The notes: generated from the sequence alone by a model not told the origin. DNA of 9,772 nucleotides from Ktedonobacter sp. (GCA_003450555.1 DMFQ01000336.1:1-9772); one strand, 5' to 3'; positions 1 to 6,241 are shown, counted from the first letter of the stretch. A program made the numbers and translations.

Positions 1-455
1 CGGTCTTCGGCATCTTCGCTGGCTTCTACTACTGGTTCCCCAAGATGAGCGGCAAGATGTTGAACGAGCGTTTGGGACAGATCCAGTTCTGGCTCATGCT
101 AATCGGCGTGAACATGACCTTCTTCTCAATGCACATCCTTGGCTTGCTGGGCATGCCGCGACGTATCTACACCTATCCAGACAATCTTGGTTGGAATGAA
201 CTGAATTTGCTACAGACAGTTGGCGCCTTTATGCTCGGCACAGCGATTATGGTCTTCTTCTGGAACTTAATCGTGACTCTACGCAGTGGTGAGCCAGCAG
301 GCGATGATCCCTGGGATGCGCATACGTTGGAGTGGGATACCAGTTCTCCGCCAGCACACTACAACTTCCTGACTGTTCCGACAGTACGCAGCCGTCGCCC
401 GTTCTATGACAAGAAGAACCCTGACATTGCTGACTGGAAGACAGCAACACACTGA
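1..455 (+). CDS. ctaD: Cytochrome c oxidase subunit I, C-terminal part (5' end outside window)
   Basis: This is the last 150 residues of the heme-copper oxidase catalytic subunit, read in frame from base 3; the start lies upstream of the window. The part seen holds the end of one membrane helix (FGIFAGFYYWFPKMSG), then two more (around IQFWLMLIGVNMTFF and TVGAFMLGTAIMVFFWNLIV) joined by the family-typical HILGLLGMPRRIYTY segment. The tail carries DPWDAHTLEW followed by SPPAHYNF, matching the usual subunit I ending NPWxATTLEW..SPPPHxNF. The heme and copper ligands lie in the missing part. The protein stops in a short polar tail, so no subunit III is fused to it. It sits directly upstream of a small membrane protein and subunit III, the normal cox operon order. 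The assignment is very secure. Confidence 0.96.
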   Translation, partial: VFGIFAGFYYWFPKMSGKMLNERLGQIQFWLMLIGVNMTFFSMHILGLLGMPRRIYTYPDNLGWNELNLLQTVGAFMLGTAIMVFFWNLIVTLRSGEPAGDDPWDAHTLEWDTSSPPAHYNFLTVPTVRSRRPFYDKKNPDIADWKTATH

Positions 456-485
456 AATGGAAAGATATAACCCGGCACTTACAAC

Positions 486-490
486 AAGGG
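486..490 (+). promoter_or_regulatory. Ribosome binding site that favours a GTG start at 499
   Basis: AAGGG lies 8 bases before GTG 499. The upstream in-frame ATG at 457 has no purine-rich site at a workable distance, while nearly all other genes here have one. A second GTG at 505 is also possible, preceded by GAGAG at 5 bases. Confidence 0.45.
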
Positions 491-498
491 AAAAGAGA

Positions 499-741
499 GT
501 GAACGTGTCTGAGGAGCAAAATCAGAGTGAAACAGGAGTTAAGAAAAATCTGCGGAAGCCCGCGGCAAGGGCAACGCAAGAGCAGGCACTCGGACCTCAA
601 AAGAGTTACTGGCCACTTGGTCTGGCTCTCGCGCTGTTCATATTGCTCATAGGAGTGATCACCAACCTAGTCGTTTTAGGTATCGGTGTTGTATTAACTG
701 TTGCGGCCGTCATCGGTTGGGGGCTTGAACAAAGGAAATAG
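499..741 (+). CDS. Small two-helix membrane protein of the cox operon (possible oxidase accessory subunit)
   Basis: A protein of about 80 residues between subunit I and subunit III. The first 35 residues are polar and highly charged. They are followed by SYWPL and two hydrophobic segments (about residues 38-54 and 56-74, split by TN), ending in GWGLEQRK. The reading frame is also open from ATG 457 (94 residues) and further back inside subunit I; GTG 499 is chosen for its ribosome binding site, but the start is uncertain. Small subunit-IV-like membrane proteins are common at this place in cox operons and help assemble or stabilise the oxidase. That role is inferred here from position and topology, because no catalytic or metal-binding residue is visible. 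The SxWPL-hairpin pattern recurs in the C-terminus of the receiver protein at 4306-4932. Confidence 0.75.
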   Translation: MNVSEEQNQSETGVKKNLRKPAARATQEQALGPQKSYWPLGLALALFILLIGVITNLVVLGIGVVLTVAAVIGWGLEQRK

Positions 742-754
742 TGGTCGGTTCTGT

Positions 755-778
755 CCACACGCCGGGAAGGACGTGTGG
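755..778 (+). repeat. Short hairpin between the small membrane gene and subunit III
   Basis: CCACACG (755-761) pairs exactly with CGTGTGG (772-778) around a 10-base loop. It sits in the 72-base gap, 35 bases before the subunit III start. No T-run follows, so it is not a convincing terminator. It could act in mRNA processing or stability, or be chance. Confidence 0.35.
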
Positions 779-813
779 CAGGGCCTATCCTCAAGATAGG
801 GAGAAGAGAACAA

Positions 814-1446
814 ATGAGTACTGCTCATGGTGAGCCAATCGCTGCTGCTGCCGAGCATCAAATTGTGGGACGAAGCCTCAACTGGTGGGGAATGATCTTC
901 TTCATTACCACAGAGGCGCTGATCTTTGCCAACTTGATTGCGGCATATCTTTACCTTGAGATCAGGAATATGAACGGGCACTTTTCATTCAAATTACCAT
1001 CGGGAGATTACCTGGATTTTATCTTTCCCCTGTTCAACACGTTCATCCTGCTTGCGAGTAGTATTCCTGTACGTATCGCGGGCGCTGGTATTGCCAGGGG
1101 AAATCGACGTAACCTGGTGTTGGGCCTTATTGGTACGATTGTGCTTGGCTCGATATTCCTGGGAGGTCAGGCGTATGAGTATACAAATCTGATCGCAGCG
1201 AATTTTACGGTACACTACCAGGTATTCGGCTCGGCCTTCTTTACATTGACCAGTTTTCACGGTCTACACGTTTCAGTTGGCGTGCTTTTCTTGCTCATCT
1301 GCTTGATTCGTACTCTACGCGGAGACTTTACGGCGAAGAATCATTTTGCTGTGCAGGCGGGTGAGATGTACTGGCACTTCGTCGACCTCGTGTGGGTTGT
1401 GGTCTTTAGCACTGTCTACCTGCTGCCCCTCCTCCTGCGCCCCTAA
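814..1446 (+). CDS. ctaE: Cytochrome c oxidase subunit III
   Basis: A 210-residue integral membrane protein with about five helices (near residues 24-48, 69-92, 100-120, 137-165 and 187-207), the short bacterial form without the first two helices of the seven-helix type. Family motifs visible are TTEALIFAN with the membrane Glu at 34, GQAYEY (118-123), TSFHGLHV (147-153) and YWHFVDLVWVVVF (186-198). Subunit III does not carry the redox centres; in the family it stabilises the catalytic core and supports proton uptake. ATG 814 is chosen because AGGGAGAAGAG lies just upstream; the frame stays open back to 775, but that extension lacks such a site and would overlap the hairpin at 755-778. It is the last gene of the cox operon here, and a strong hairpin starts 13 bases after its stop. 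Confidence 0.95.
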   Translation: MSTAHGEPIAAAAEHQIVGRSLNWWGMIFFITTEALIFANLIAAYLYLEIRNMNGHFSFKLPSGDYLDFIFPLFNTFILLASSIPVRIAGAGIARGNRRNLVLGLIGTIVLGSIFLGGQAYEYTNLIAANFTVHYQVFGSAFFTLTSFHGLHVSVGVLFLLICLIRTLRGDFTAKNHFAVQAGEMYWHFVDLVWVVVFSTVYLLPLLLRP

Positions 1447-1458
1447 AATAGGTTATAG

Positions 1459-1501
1459 CTGTTTGCAGCACCTTTCGCCAAGCGAAAGGTGCTGCAAACA
1501 G
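1459..1501 (+). terminator. Perfect 20-bp hairpin after the cox operon
   Basis: Bases 1459-1478 are exactly complementary to 1482-1501, with a 3-base loop (CAA). It directly follows the subunit III stop and precedes a candidate promoter, so transcription end or mRNA 3' protection is likely. On the + strand no run of T follows (CTATGC comes next), so it is not a textbook intrinsic terminator. On the other strand, CCTATTTTAG follows within about 20 bases. Confidence 0.7.
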
Positions 1502-1551
1502 TCTATGCTATACATTCTCTTTACCCGATTTTGTGCATGTGAGCCTCTAGA

Positions 1552-1571
1552 TATCACAAACCTATCACAAA
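1552..1571 (+). promoter_or_regulatory. Tandem direct repeat, candidate operator for an OmpR/PhoB-type regulator
   Basis: TATCACAAA occurs at 1552-1560 and again at 1563-1571, an exact 9-base repeat with an 11-base period, one turn of DNA. OmpR/PhoB-family winged helices bind head-to-tail on such repeats; the E. coli Pho box has two CTGTCA-like units 11 bases apart. The second copy ends 9 bases before TAGAAT (1581-1586), close to the distance seen at PhoB-activated promoters. The adjacent 2172-4154 gene encodes a protein with this type of DNA-binding domain. That this protein binds here is inference. Confidence 0.5.
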
Positions 1572-1580
1572 AAAATATGG

Positions 1581-1599
1581 TAGAATAGATAGGTATAAT
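1581..1599 (+). promoter_or_regulatory. Candidate -10 region for the zinc-ribbon gene and perhaps the kinase
   Basis: Two -10-like hexamers lie here: TAGAAT (1581-1586) and a perfect TATAAT (1594-1599). Neither has a good -35 hexamer at 16-18 bases. This would suit an activator-dependent promoter served by the direct repeat just upstream. A transcript starting near 1606 would have a leader of about 75 bases before the TTG start at 1682. The region lies in the AT-rich gap behind the hairpin at 1459-1501. Confidence 0.45.
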
Positions 1600-1667
1600 G
1601 TATTTTGCACCCCGCGGAGCGTTCGTTCGAGAGAGTGCGATTGAACCCCTGGAGACCAGGCGGCAGA

Positions 1668-1673
1668 AAGGAT
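1668..1673 (+). promoter_or_regulatory. Ribosome binding site that sets the TTG start at 1682
   Basis: AAAGGA lies 8 bases before TTG 1682. The longer reading frame begins at ATG 1598, which overlaps the TATAAT box and has no such site. Confidence 0.5.
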
Positions 1674-1681
1674 GGACCACG

Positions 1682-2098
1682 TTGAAAGAAGCAATGCGCA
1701 GAACCGGACCTGTCGCCGTAAGTGGTCGAGAGGGTTCCCGTAGGGCTAAGAATCGGGCACATGAACGCTGTTCTATCTGTACTGGCCGCCTGAAGTCTAA
1801 TGCTGTTCCTCTGACGGAACCGGAAGGTGTACCCGAGCCTCGTCGTTCCTGGATTTTGTGCAATGACTGTTACCAGGCTCTGCTCATCGAAATGCGTCGC
1901 TCTCCTGTCCGTTCTGCTTTACGCCTGCGTATCGCTATGGGTCTCGTCGCGGCGGAGCGTTGGCCCGAGTCATACTCCCCCCCACCACGCTCAATAATGA
2001 GCGATCGCAAGTGGATCCTCGTTATCGCCTGGGGCTTTGTCATCGCTATGTTAATTCACCTTGCCCTCATCGTAATGATCGCGGCGGTCGCCAGATAG
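1682..2098 (+). CDS. Tail-anchored protein with two CxxC pairs (probable zinc ribbon), unknown function
   Basis: I do not recognise a named family. From the TTG start the product is 138 residues. A basic N-terminus is followed by CSIC (Cys 30 and 33) and LCNDC (Cys 60 and 63), spaced like a zinc ribbon or treble clef with a 26-residue loop. A basic linker follows, then one C-terminal hydrophobic helix (about 111-136) that would anchor it with the Cys domain in the cytoplasm. The four Cys could bind zinc or act as a thiol redox switch; neither can be told from sequence. ATG 1694 is an alternative start. The N-terminal extension to ATG 1598 is unlikely because it would overlap the TATAAT box. 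The stop is 73 bases before the kinase gene, so the two may share a transcript. A sensory or scaffolding role next to the kinase is possible but unproven. Confidence 0.7.
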   Translation: MKEAMRRTGPVAVSGREGSRRAKNRAHERCSICTGRLKSNAVPLTEPEGVPEPRRSWILCNDCYQALLIEMRRSPVRSALRLRIAMGLVAAERWPESYSPPPRSIMSDRKWILVIAWGFVIAMLIHLALIVMIAAVAR

Positions 2099-2171
2099 TA
2101 AACCTTGACCTGTTTGCTAGAATATAAATGAGCCAGACAAACTCAAGCAACCGGGAGAGGTCACCTGTAAT

Positions 2172-4154
2172 ATGGAATTCGCCACCGGAAACGGAGCAGA
2201 TACGAATACGAGCAATAGTGGCTGGTGGGCCGTAGAGAGCGCGTTATCTCCATCACCTATTTTTTCAAAAGATAGCGATATTTTATCTGCCGGACTCATA
2301 CAAGAATATAGTGTTCTCGCGGGAGTTGCTGCCAATATGAGCAGCGGCTTCTTGCTCCTCAATGCGCGGGAACGCGTCACATATTTCAATGCCAGCGCGG
2401 TACGTTTGCTGGGTATCAACAGTCACGACTTGATTGAGCAGCCTATTTTTGATGTGCGGAAACAATTATTGGCCCTGGCAGCTGAGCCGGAACGTGTGCA
2501 AGACGAGCTTGATCGTGCCTGGTTTTCCCCTGAACAAGAGTCTTCGACAGATATGGCCCTGGCCGACGCCGCGGTACGCTGGCTACGCGTGCGCTGTTTC
2601 CCTATGTGGGATGTACAGGGACACCTGTTAGGCCGCGGAGTACTTCTTGACGATATCACTCTGGAACGCTCCTCTTTCGAGTCTCGTGGTGAGACATTGG
2701 CTCTTGCCGCGCATGAACTGAAGACGCCCCTCGCGGTGATCAAAGGTTGTGCCACGACGCTGCTGGGGAACTCAACGCGCTGGGACCCGGTTATGCAACG
2801 TGAGATGCTGCAGATGATCGATACACACGCGGATCGCTTGTACGATGTCCTGAATACATTGTTGGATGTCTGGCGGCTTGATTCCGGGGCACAGACGCTA
2901 CAGCTAGCGCAGGTACAGATTTCTGAGCTACTGCGCCAGGTCGTGGAACGCTGGCAAAAGGCTGCGCCGCGCCATGCTTTTGAGCTTACTATCCCACCAG
3001 ATGTGCCTTTGCTGGTGGTCTGTGATGCTGTTCGTCTTGCGCAGGCACAGCACTCCCTGTTGAGCAACGCTGTCACTTACTCACCGAACGGGGGAACCAT
3101 CACCATTCGACTGGAGAGCAATGACGTCGAGATACGCTTGAGCATCGCAGATGAAGGGGTGGGGATTGCAGCAGAACATCTCGATCGAATTTTTGAGCGC
3201 TTTTACCGCGTGCAGCCGCGGGAAGGAATTTCTGCCAATGGAAGTGGTCTGGGGCTAGCTGTCGCGCGAGCCACCTTTGAGGCGCACGGGGGTAGAATCT
3301 GGGCCGATTCGCCTGGTCTGGGACAGGGAGCCACTATTTACTGTACATTGCCGTTTACACCGCGTTTACCCTCACAGGTTCAGCAGCCGCCGCTTTCCAC
3401 TGCGCCGAGCGGGCCACTTAGCTTGCCCACGGCGCGTAGCTCTGGCTTGCTCAAACAGAGCCAGCGCGCATATGTGCTGGTGGCCGAAGGCGACGCGCGC
3501 ATGACCCGCTATTTGCGGGCCAACCTGGAGGAGCACGCCTACCGCGTGCAGACCGTCAATCATGGCGTTCAGTTCCTGCGCCAGTTGGATCTGGAAGAAC
3601 CCGACCTGATCCTGCTTTCGACGCGCCTGGCCGATATCAGTGGTCTTGAGCTATTACAGCGGCTGCGCGAATTCGCGCAGATCCCCGTGGTGATGCTCTG
3701 CGATGAGTGTGATGAAGACGAGCGCGTGCGCCTGTTCGATCTCGGAGCCGATGATCTGGTGGTGAAACCATTCGGCATGAAAGAACTGCTAGCGCGCCTA
3801 CGCGCTCTTTTGCGCCGCCAGTCCGCTCCTGGTGAACAGTTGGCTACACAGGCTATTTTCACGACGGGCGAGCTGACCATTGATTACGCCCAGCACCAGG
3901 TCTTTTTACAGGGGCGCCCGGTACAGTTGAGTCGCACGGAATACAAGTTGCTCAGCACGCTGGCACACAACGTGGGAATTGTCCTGACGCACGAAGTGTT
4001 GCTGGAAAGGGTGTGGGGGCCGGAATATAATCGCGAAGTGGATTTCATCTGGGTTTATATCAGCCGCCTGCGTCGCAAGATCGAGGCTGATCCACGGCAC
4101 CCGACGTATATTTTGACCGTACCTGATGTTGGGTATAAGCTAGCGAAGTTGTGA
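2172..4154 (+). CDS. Soluble PAS-histidine kinase fused to a degenerate receiver and OmpR-type winged helix
   Basis: A 660-residue protein with no membrane segment, so a cytoplasmic sensor. Domains in order: PAS-like (about 45-165); HisKA with HELKTPLAVIKG, phospho-His 181 (175-240); HATPase with N-box Asn 299, DEGVGI (327-332), FERFYR (341-346) and GSGLGLA (357-363); a Pro/Ser-rich linker (396-432); receiver (433-548); OmpR/PhoB winged helix (560-660) with LSRTEYKLL and a SRLRRKI helix. The kinase looks complete. In the receiver, the phosphoacceptor Asp after DLILL is Ser 483, the acidic pair is Glu 439-Gly 440, the Thr site is Cys 510, and only Lys 532 is kept. Normal receiver chemistry is therefore unlikely, and another form of control over the winged helix must be assumed. 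The frame is continuous, so this is a true fusion and not two genes. GAGG lies 11 bases before ATG 2172. Targets are unknown; the position suggests respiratory genes. Confidence 0.93.
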   Translation: MEFATGNGADTNTSNSGWWAVESALSPSPIFSKDSDILSAGLIQEYSVLAGVAANMSSGFLLLNARERVTYFNASAVRLLGINSHDLIEQPIFDVRKQLLALAAEPERVQDELDRAWFSPEQESSTDMALADAAVRWLRVRCFPMWDVQGHLLGRGVLLDDITLERSSFESRGETLALAAHELKTPLAVIKGCATTLLGNSTRWDPVMQREMLQMIDTHADRLYDVLNTLLDVWRLDSGAQTLQLAQVQISELLRQVVERWQKAAPRHAFELTIPPDVPLLVVCDAVRLAQAQHSLLSNAVTYSPNGGTITIRLESNDVEIRLSIADEGVGIAAEHLDRIFERFYRVQPREGISANGSGLGLAVARATFEAHGGRIWADSPGLGQGATIYCTLPFTPRLPSQVQQPPLSTAPSGPLSLPTARSSGLLKQSQRAYVLVAEGDARMTRYLRANLEEHAYRVQTVNHGVQFLRQLDLEEPDLILLSTRLADISGLELLQRLREFAQIPVVMLCDECDEDERVRLFDLGADDLVVKPFGMKELLARLRALLRRQSAPGEQLATQAIFTTGELTIDYAQHQVFLQGRPVQLSRTEYKLLSTLAHNVGIVLTHEVLLERVWGPEYNREVDFIWVYISRLRRKIEADPRHPTYILTVPDVGYKLAKL

Positions 4155-4305
4155 TTTGCTATCTGTTCAGGTCTTTGTAAGGCCAGTGCCCCTTTTGTCA
4201 AAGCAACTGTAATGTAGGGCGGATATGCTCATGGCAGAAGCTAACGTAGCTGACGTGGCTGATGTCGTTAAGTGACTCAATACTCTTGCTCACGGAGAAG
4301 CATTC

Positions 4306-4932
4306 ATGTCGCATGGAACGAGACCAACCGTACTCCTCATTGAAGCTGATACGTCATTACGCCGGTTGATCGCACTAGGTTTACAGTATCGTGGTATGCA
4401 TGTCATCGAGGCAAGTTCTCCAGCCAGCCTACCCGCCATCGAGGAAAGAGAGCTGGACTTGCTACTACTTGATGTTGACGGCAATGCTGGAAGCAACTGG
4501 TCTCACTTACGCGCGGTCCAGGAGCACCCTCTGCTCTCTACACTCCCTGCTGTCGTGCTGGCGTGGGAATGTCCGGTACTGGTAGGTGTAGCGGGTGGAG
4601 CGAGCGAACAGCAAGACTTCCTACAGGAACAGGCGACCTGTCTCACTAAACCCTTTGATGCACGCGCCTTACATACGACGATAGAAGAATTACTGGTTGC
4701 TACAAGCAGCGCGCAAGCAGCAGCGAAGGCACAAGAGATAGCGCTGGCCGGTCAAACTACCGCCTCGGCACCGAGCATCTGGCCGCTTCTGACAGCCGCT
4801 GGCTTGCTGCTGGCGTTCATTGGTTTGATGGGGCCGTTGGTCATCAGCGCCATTGGCCTATGTGTTGTCTTCGTGTCCCTGTTATGGTGGACACTAGGTA
4901 CAAGCGTAAAGAAAGAAGCTGTAGCGATTTAA
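4306..4932 (+). CDS. Receiver domain tethered to a C-terminal two-helix membrane hairpin
   Basis: A 208-residue protein. Residues 7-131 form a CheY-like receiver: VLLIEAD (9-15), DLLLLD with phosphoacceptor Asp 56, and TKPF with Lys 115. Its acidic pocket is incomplete (Glu 13-Ala 14), the Thr/Ser site is Ala 86, and the stretch from there to Lys 115 is about 7 residues longer than in CheY, so phosphorylation is possible but uncertain. An Ala-rich linker leads to two membrane helices (about 158-175 and 177-196) opening with PSIWPL. No DNA-binding or enzymatic output domain is present. The hairpin resembles the small cox-operon protein at 499-741. GGAGAA lies 6 bases before ATG 4306. The gene follows the kinase fusion by 151 bases and ends before a strong terminator, so both may form a regulatory unit. 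A role in docking on membrane respiratory complexes is inference. Confidence 0.85.
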   Translation: MSHGTRPTVLLIEADTSLRRLIALGLQYRGMHVIEASSPASLPAIEERELDLLLLDVDGNAGSNWSHLRAVQEHPLLSTLPAVVLAWECPVLVGVAGGASEQQDFLQEQATCLTKPFDARALHTTIEELLVATSSAQAAAKAQEIALAGQTTASAPSIWPLLTAAGLLLAFIGLMGPLVISAIGLCVVFVSLLWWTLGTSVKKEAVAI

Positions 4933-4944
4933 TATTACGAATGC

Positions 4945-4986
4945 AATGAAACGAGGTCTTCCCGCGCGGGAAGACCTCGTTTCATT
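4945..4986. terminator. 42-bp perfect palindrome, bidirectional-type terminator
   Basis: Each base from 4945 to 4965 pairs with its mirror from 4986 back to 4966, with no mismatch. In RNA this gives a stem of about 19 bp with a CGCG tetraloop, flanked by AATGAAA and TTTCATT and followed by TTTTCTT. It lies 13 bases after the receiver gene and separates the regulatory block from the ccm operon. Confidence 0.88.
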
Positions 4987-5113
4987 TTCTTAGCAGGTAA
5001 CATTCAGGCTATTGTAAGGTAGAAGCTTTTAACTGCAAGTCTGCTATTAGTCTCAAGCACGATAATCAAGCTGTTATCATCTCTTGTATTATGAGGGTAA
5101 TGGCAATTATACG

Positions 5114-5758
5114 ATGGAAGCAAAAGACAATATAGCTGACGACAAGCTACAGAACACGCAATCCGCAAAGGTCACTACAAAGCGTAAAAGCAGCCGCAGG
5201 CGAAACATCGCCATATTTACTGTAGTGAGCCTGTTAAATGTCGGATTGCTTGTCTTGCTCTGGTCGCAACTACTGACCCCAGCACCAAACCAGGCAGGCG
5301 CTAGCAGCGATGGTCCTACTGTGGCTAATCCGTTGAAGGGGCGTCCCGCGCCCGGTTTCAAGCTGACAGTGCTCAACGCGAAGCAGGCAACAACGCTTGA
5401 TCTGGCATCATTGAAGGGTAAGGCAGTTGTGCTCAATTTCTGGTCTTCATCGTGTGTTCCCTGCCAGGACGAGGCTTCCCTGCTACAATCTACTTCGCAG
5501 CGTATGCAATCTAAAGGGATCGTCTTTCTCGGCGTCGATTTTGAAGATACTCAGGGCGACGGTTTGAGCTTCATGCAAAAGTACGGCATCACCTATCCGA
5601 ACGTGCTCGACGCAAATGGCGCTACCGCGATTAACTATGGTGTCACATATACCCCGACGACATACTTCATCAACAGCCGTGGCGTCGTCGTCAGCATGAT
5701 ACCTCGTGAAATGACTGCGCAAGACCTGCAAACGAATTTGCAGTTGCTGATGGGTTAG
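5114..5758 (+). CDS. ccmG: Membrane-anchored thioredoxin-like thiol-disulfide protein (CcmG/ResA type)
   Basis: A 214-residue TlpA-family protein. A basic N-terminus (KRKSSRRR) precedes one membrane anchor (32-52) and places the rest outside the cytoplasmic membrane. The AhpC/TSA-like thioredoxin fold starts near residue 74 (KGRPAPGFKLTVL). The active site is SSSCVPCQDE with Cys 114 and Cys 117, and the cis-Pro loop is TPTT at Pro 181. Such proteins reduce the CxxCH cysteines of apocytochrome c, or partner thiols in CcmH, before heme attachment; the ccm neighbours support this. Copper-centre assembly is the alternative. The frame also opens at TTG 5084, but ATG 5114 is preferred; neither has a well-placed ribosome binding site (GAGGG ends 16 bases before ATG 5114). 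Several weak -10-like boxes lie in the 127-base gap upstream, without a clear -35. Confidence 0.88.
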   Translation: MEAKDNIADDKLQNTQSAKVTTKRKSSRRRNIAIFTVVSLLNVGLLVLLWSQLLTPAPNQAGASSDGPTVANPLKGRPAPGFKLTVLNAKQATTLDLASLKGKAVVLNFWSSSCVPCQDEASLLQSTSQRMQSKGIVFLGVDFEDTQGDGLSFMQKYGITYPNVLDANGATAINYGVTYTPTTYFINSRGVVVSMIPREMTAQDLQTNLQLLMG

Positions 5759-5765
5759 GAAATGA

Positions 5766-6224
5766 ATGTTAGAAATTCGCCTGATCATGCGAGCAGCACA
5801 TACGCTGGCTGCTGCCGCCTGGGTTGGCGGTAGCATCCTCTACCTGGTGGCGGTCTTGCCCGCGCTGCGCAGTAAAGGACCTGCTCCGGCGGTGGCTGGC
5901 GAGATTGCCGCGTTATTCAGGCGCATGGTAAATATCTGTATGGGGGTCCTGCTGCTCAGTGGTGCATACCTGATGTTTGATCGACTGACGCAGACCACGT
6001 TGGGCTGGCCCTACCTGGTTGTCTTAGGCTTGAAAATAGCTCTAGCTACTGGTATGTTTATAGTAGCCATATATATCGGGCAGAGCAATATACGGCGACT
6101 AGCAAAGCGTTCGACGCGGCTCTCCAGGGCCGCGCCACAACTTATGTTAGCTCTTGGCATAGTAGTATTTATCCTGGGCGCCCTCCTCAATGGCTTATTT
6201 GAGGGAACTATCGCGCCCCATTGA
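5766..6224 (+). CDS. CopD-like four-helix membrane protein in the ccm operon
   Basis: A 152-residue protein with about four helices (10-32, 54-72, 82-104 and 124-146). The start, RAAHTLAAAAWVGG with His 12 and Trp 19-Val-Gly-Gly, and a Lys 90 in the third helix (LGLKIAL) match the CopD family and related small membrane proteins, some linked to copper transport or to heme-binding cytochrome b561-like helices. Whether this one binds copper or heme cannot be decided; His 12 and the C-terminal His 152 are the only His residues. AGGA lies 5 bases before ATG 5766, and the gene starts 7 bases after the thioredoxin gene. The operon position suggests a role in heme or copper handling during cytochrome or oxidase assembly. 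Confidence 0.75.
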   Translation: MLEIRLIMRAAHTLAAAAWVGGSILYLVAVLPALRSKGPAPAVAGEIAALFRRMVNICMGVLLLSGAYLMFDRLTQTTLGWPYLVVLGLKIALATGMFIVAIYIGQSNIRRLAKRSTRLSRAAPQLMLALGIVVFILGALLNGLFEGTIAPH

Positions 6225-6241
6225 TACAATGGAGTTGTAGT

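Noticed and set aside
1598..1681. N-terminal extension of the zinc-ribbon protein to ATG 1598
   Set aside because: The ATG overlaps a perfect TATAAT box and has no ribosome binding site; TTG 1682 has AAAGGA at 8 bases.
2105..2128. Promoter for the kinase gene from TTGACC (2105) with TAGAAT (2118) or TATAAA (2123)
   Set aside because: Spacers of 7 or 12 bases are too short for a sigma-70-type promoter; a separate promoter here is possible but not supported.
2423..3076. Long open frame on the minus strand (217 codons) within the kinase
   Set aside because: It lies wholly opposite the HisKA/HATPase coding sequence, its product is Ser/Arg/Cys-rich with no recognisable domain, and it mirrors codon bias of the real gene.
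3467..3567. Possible frameshifted join between a kinase gene and a separate response regulator gene
   Set aside because: The reading frame runs through the Pro/Ser-rich linker (about 3357-3467) with no stop and no frame change, so a real fusion is the better reading.
5091..5135. Short frame from ATG 5091 overlapping the thioredoxin gene start
   Set aside because: Fifteen codons, out of frame with the gene, and no ribosome binding site or repeat to support it.
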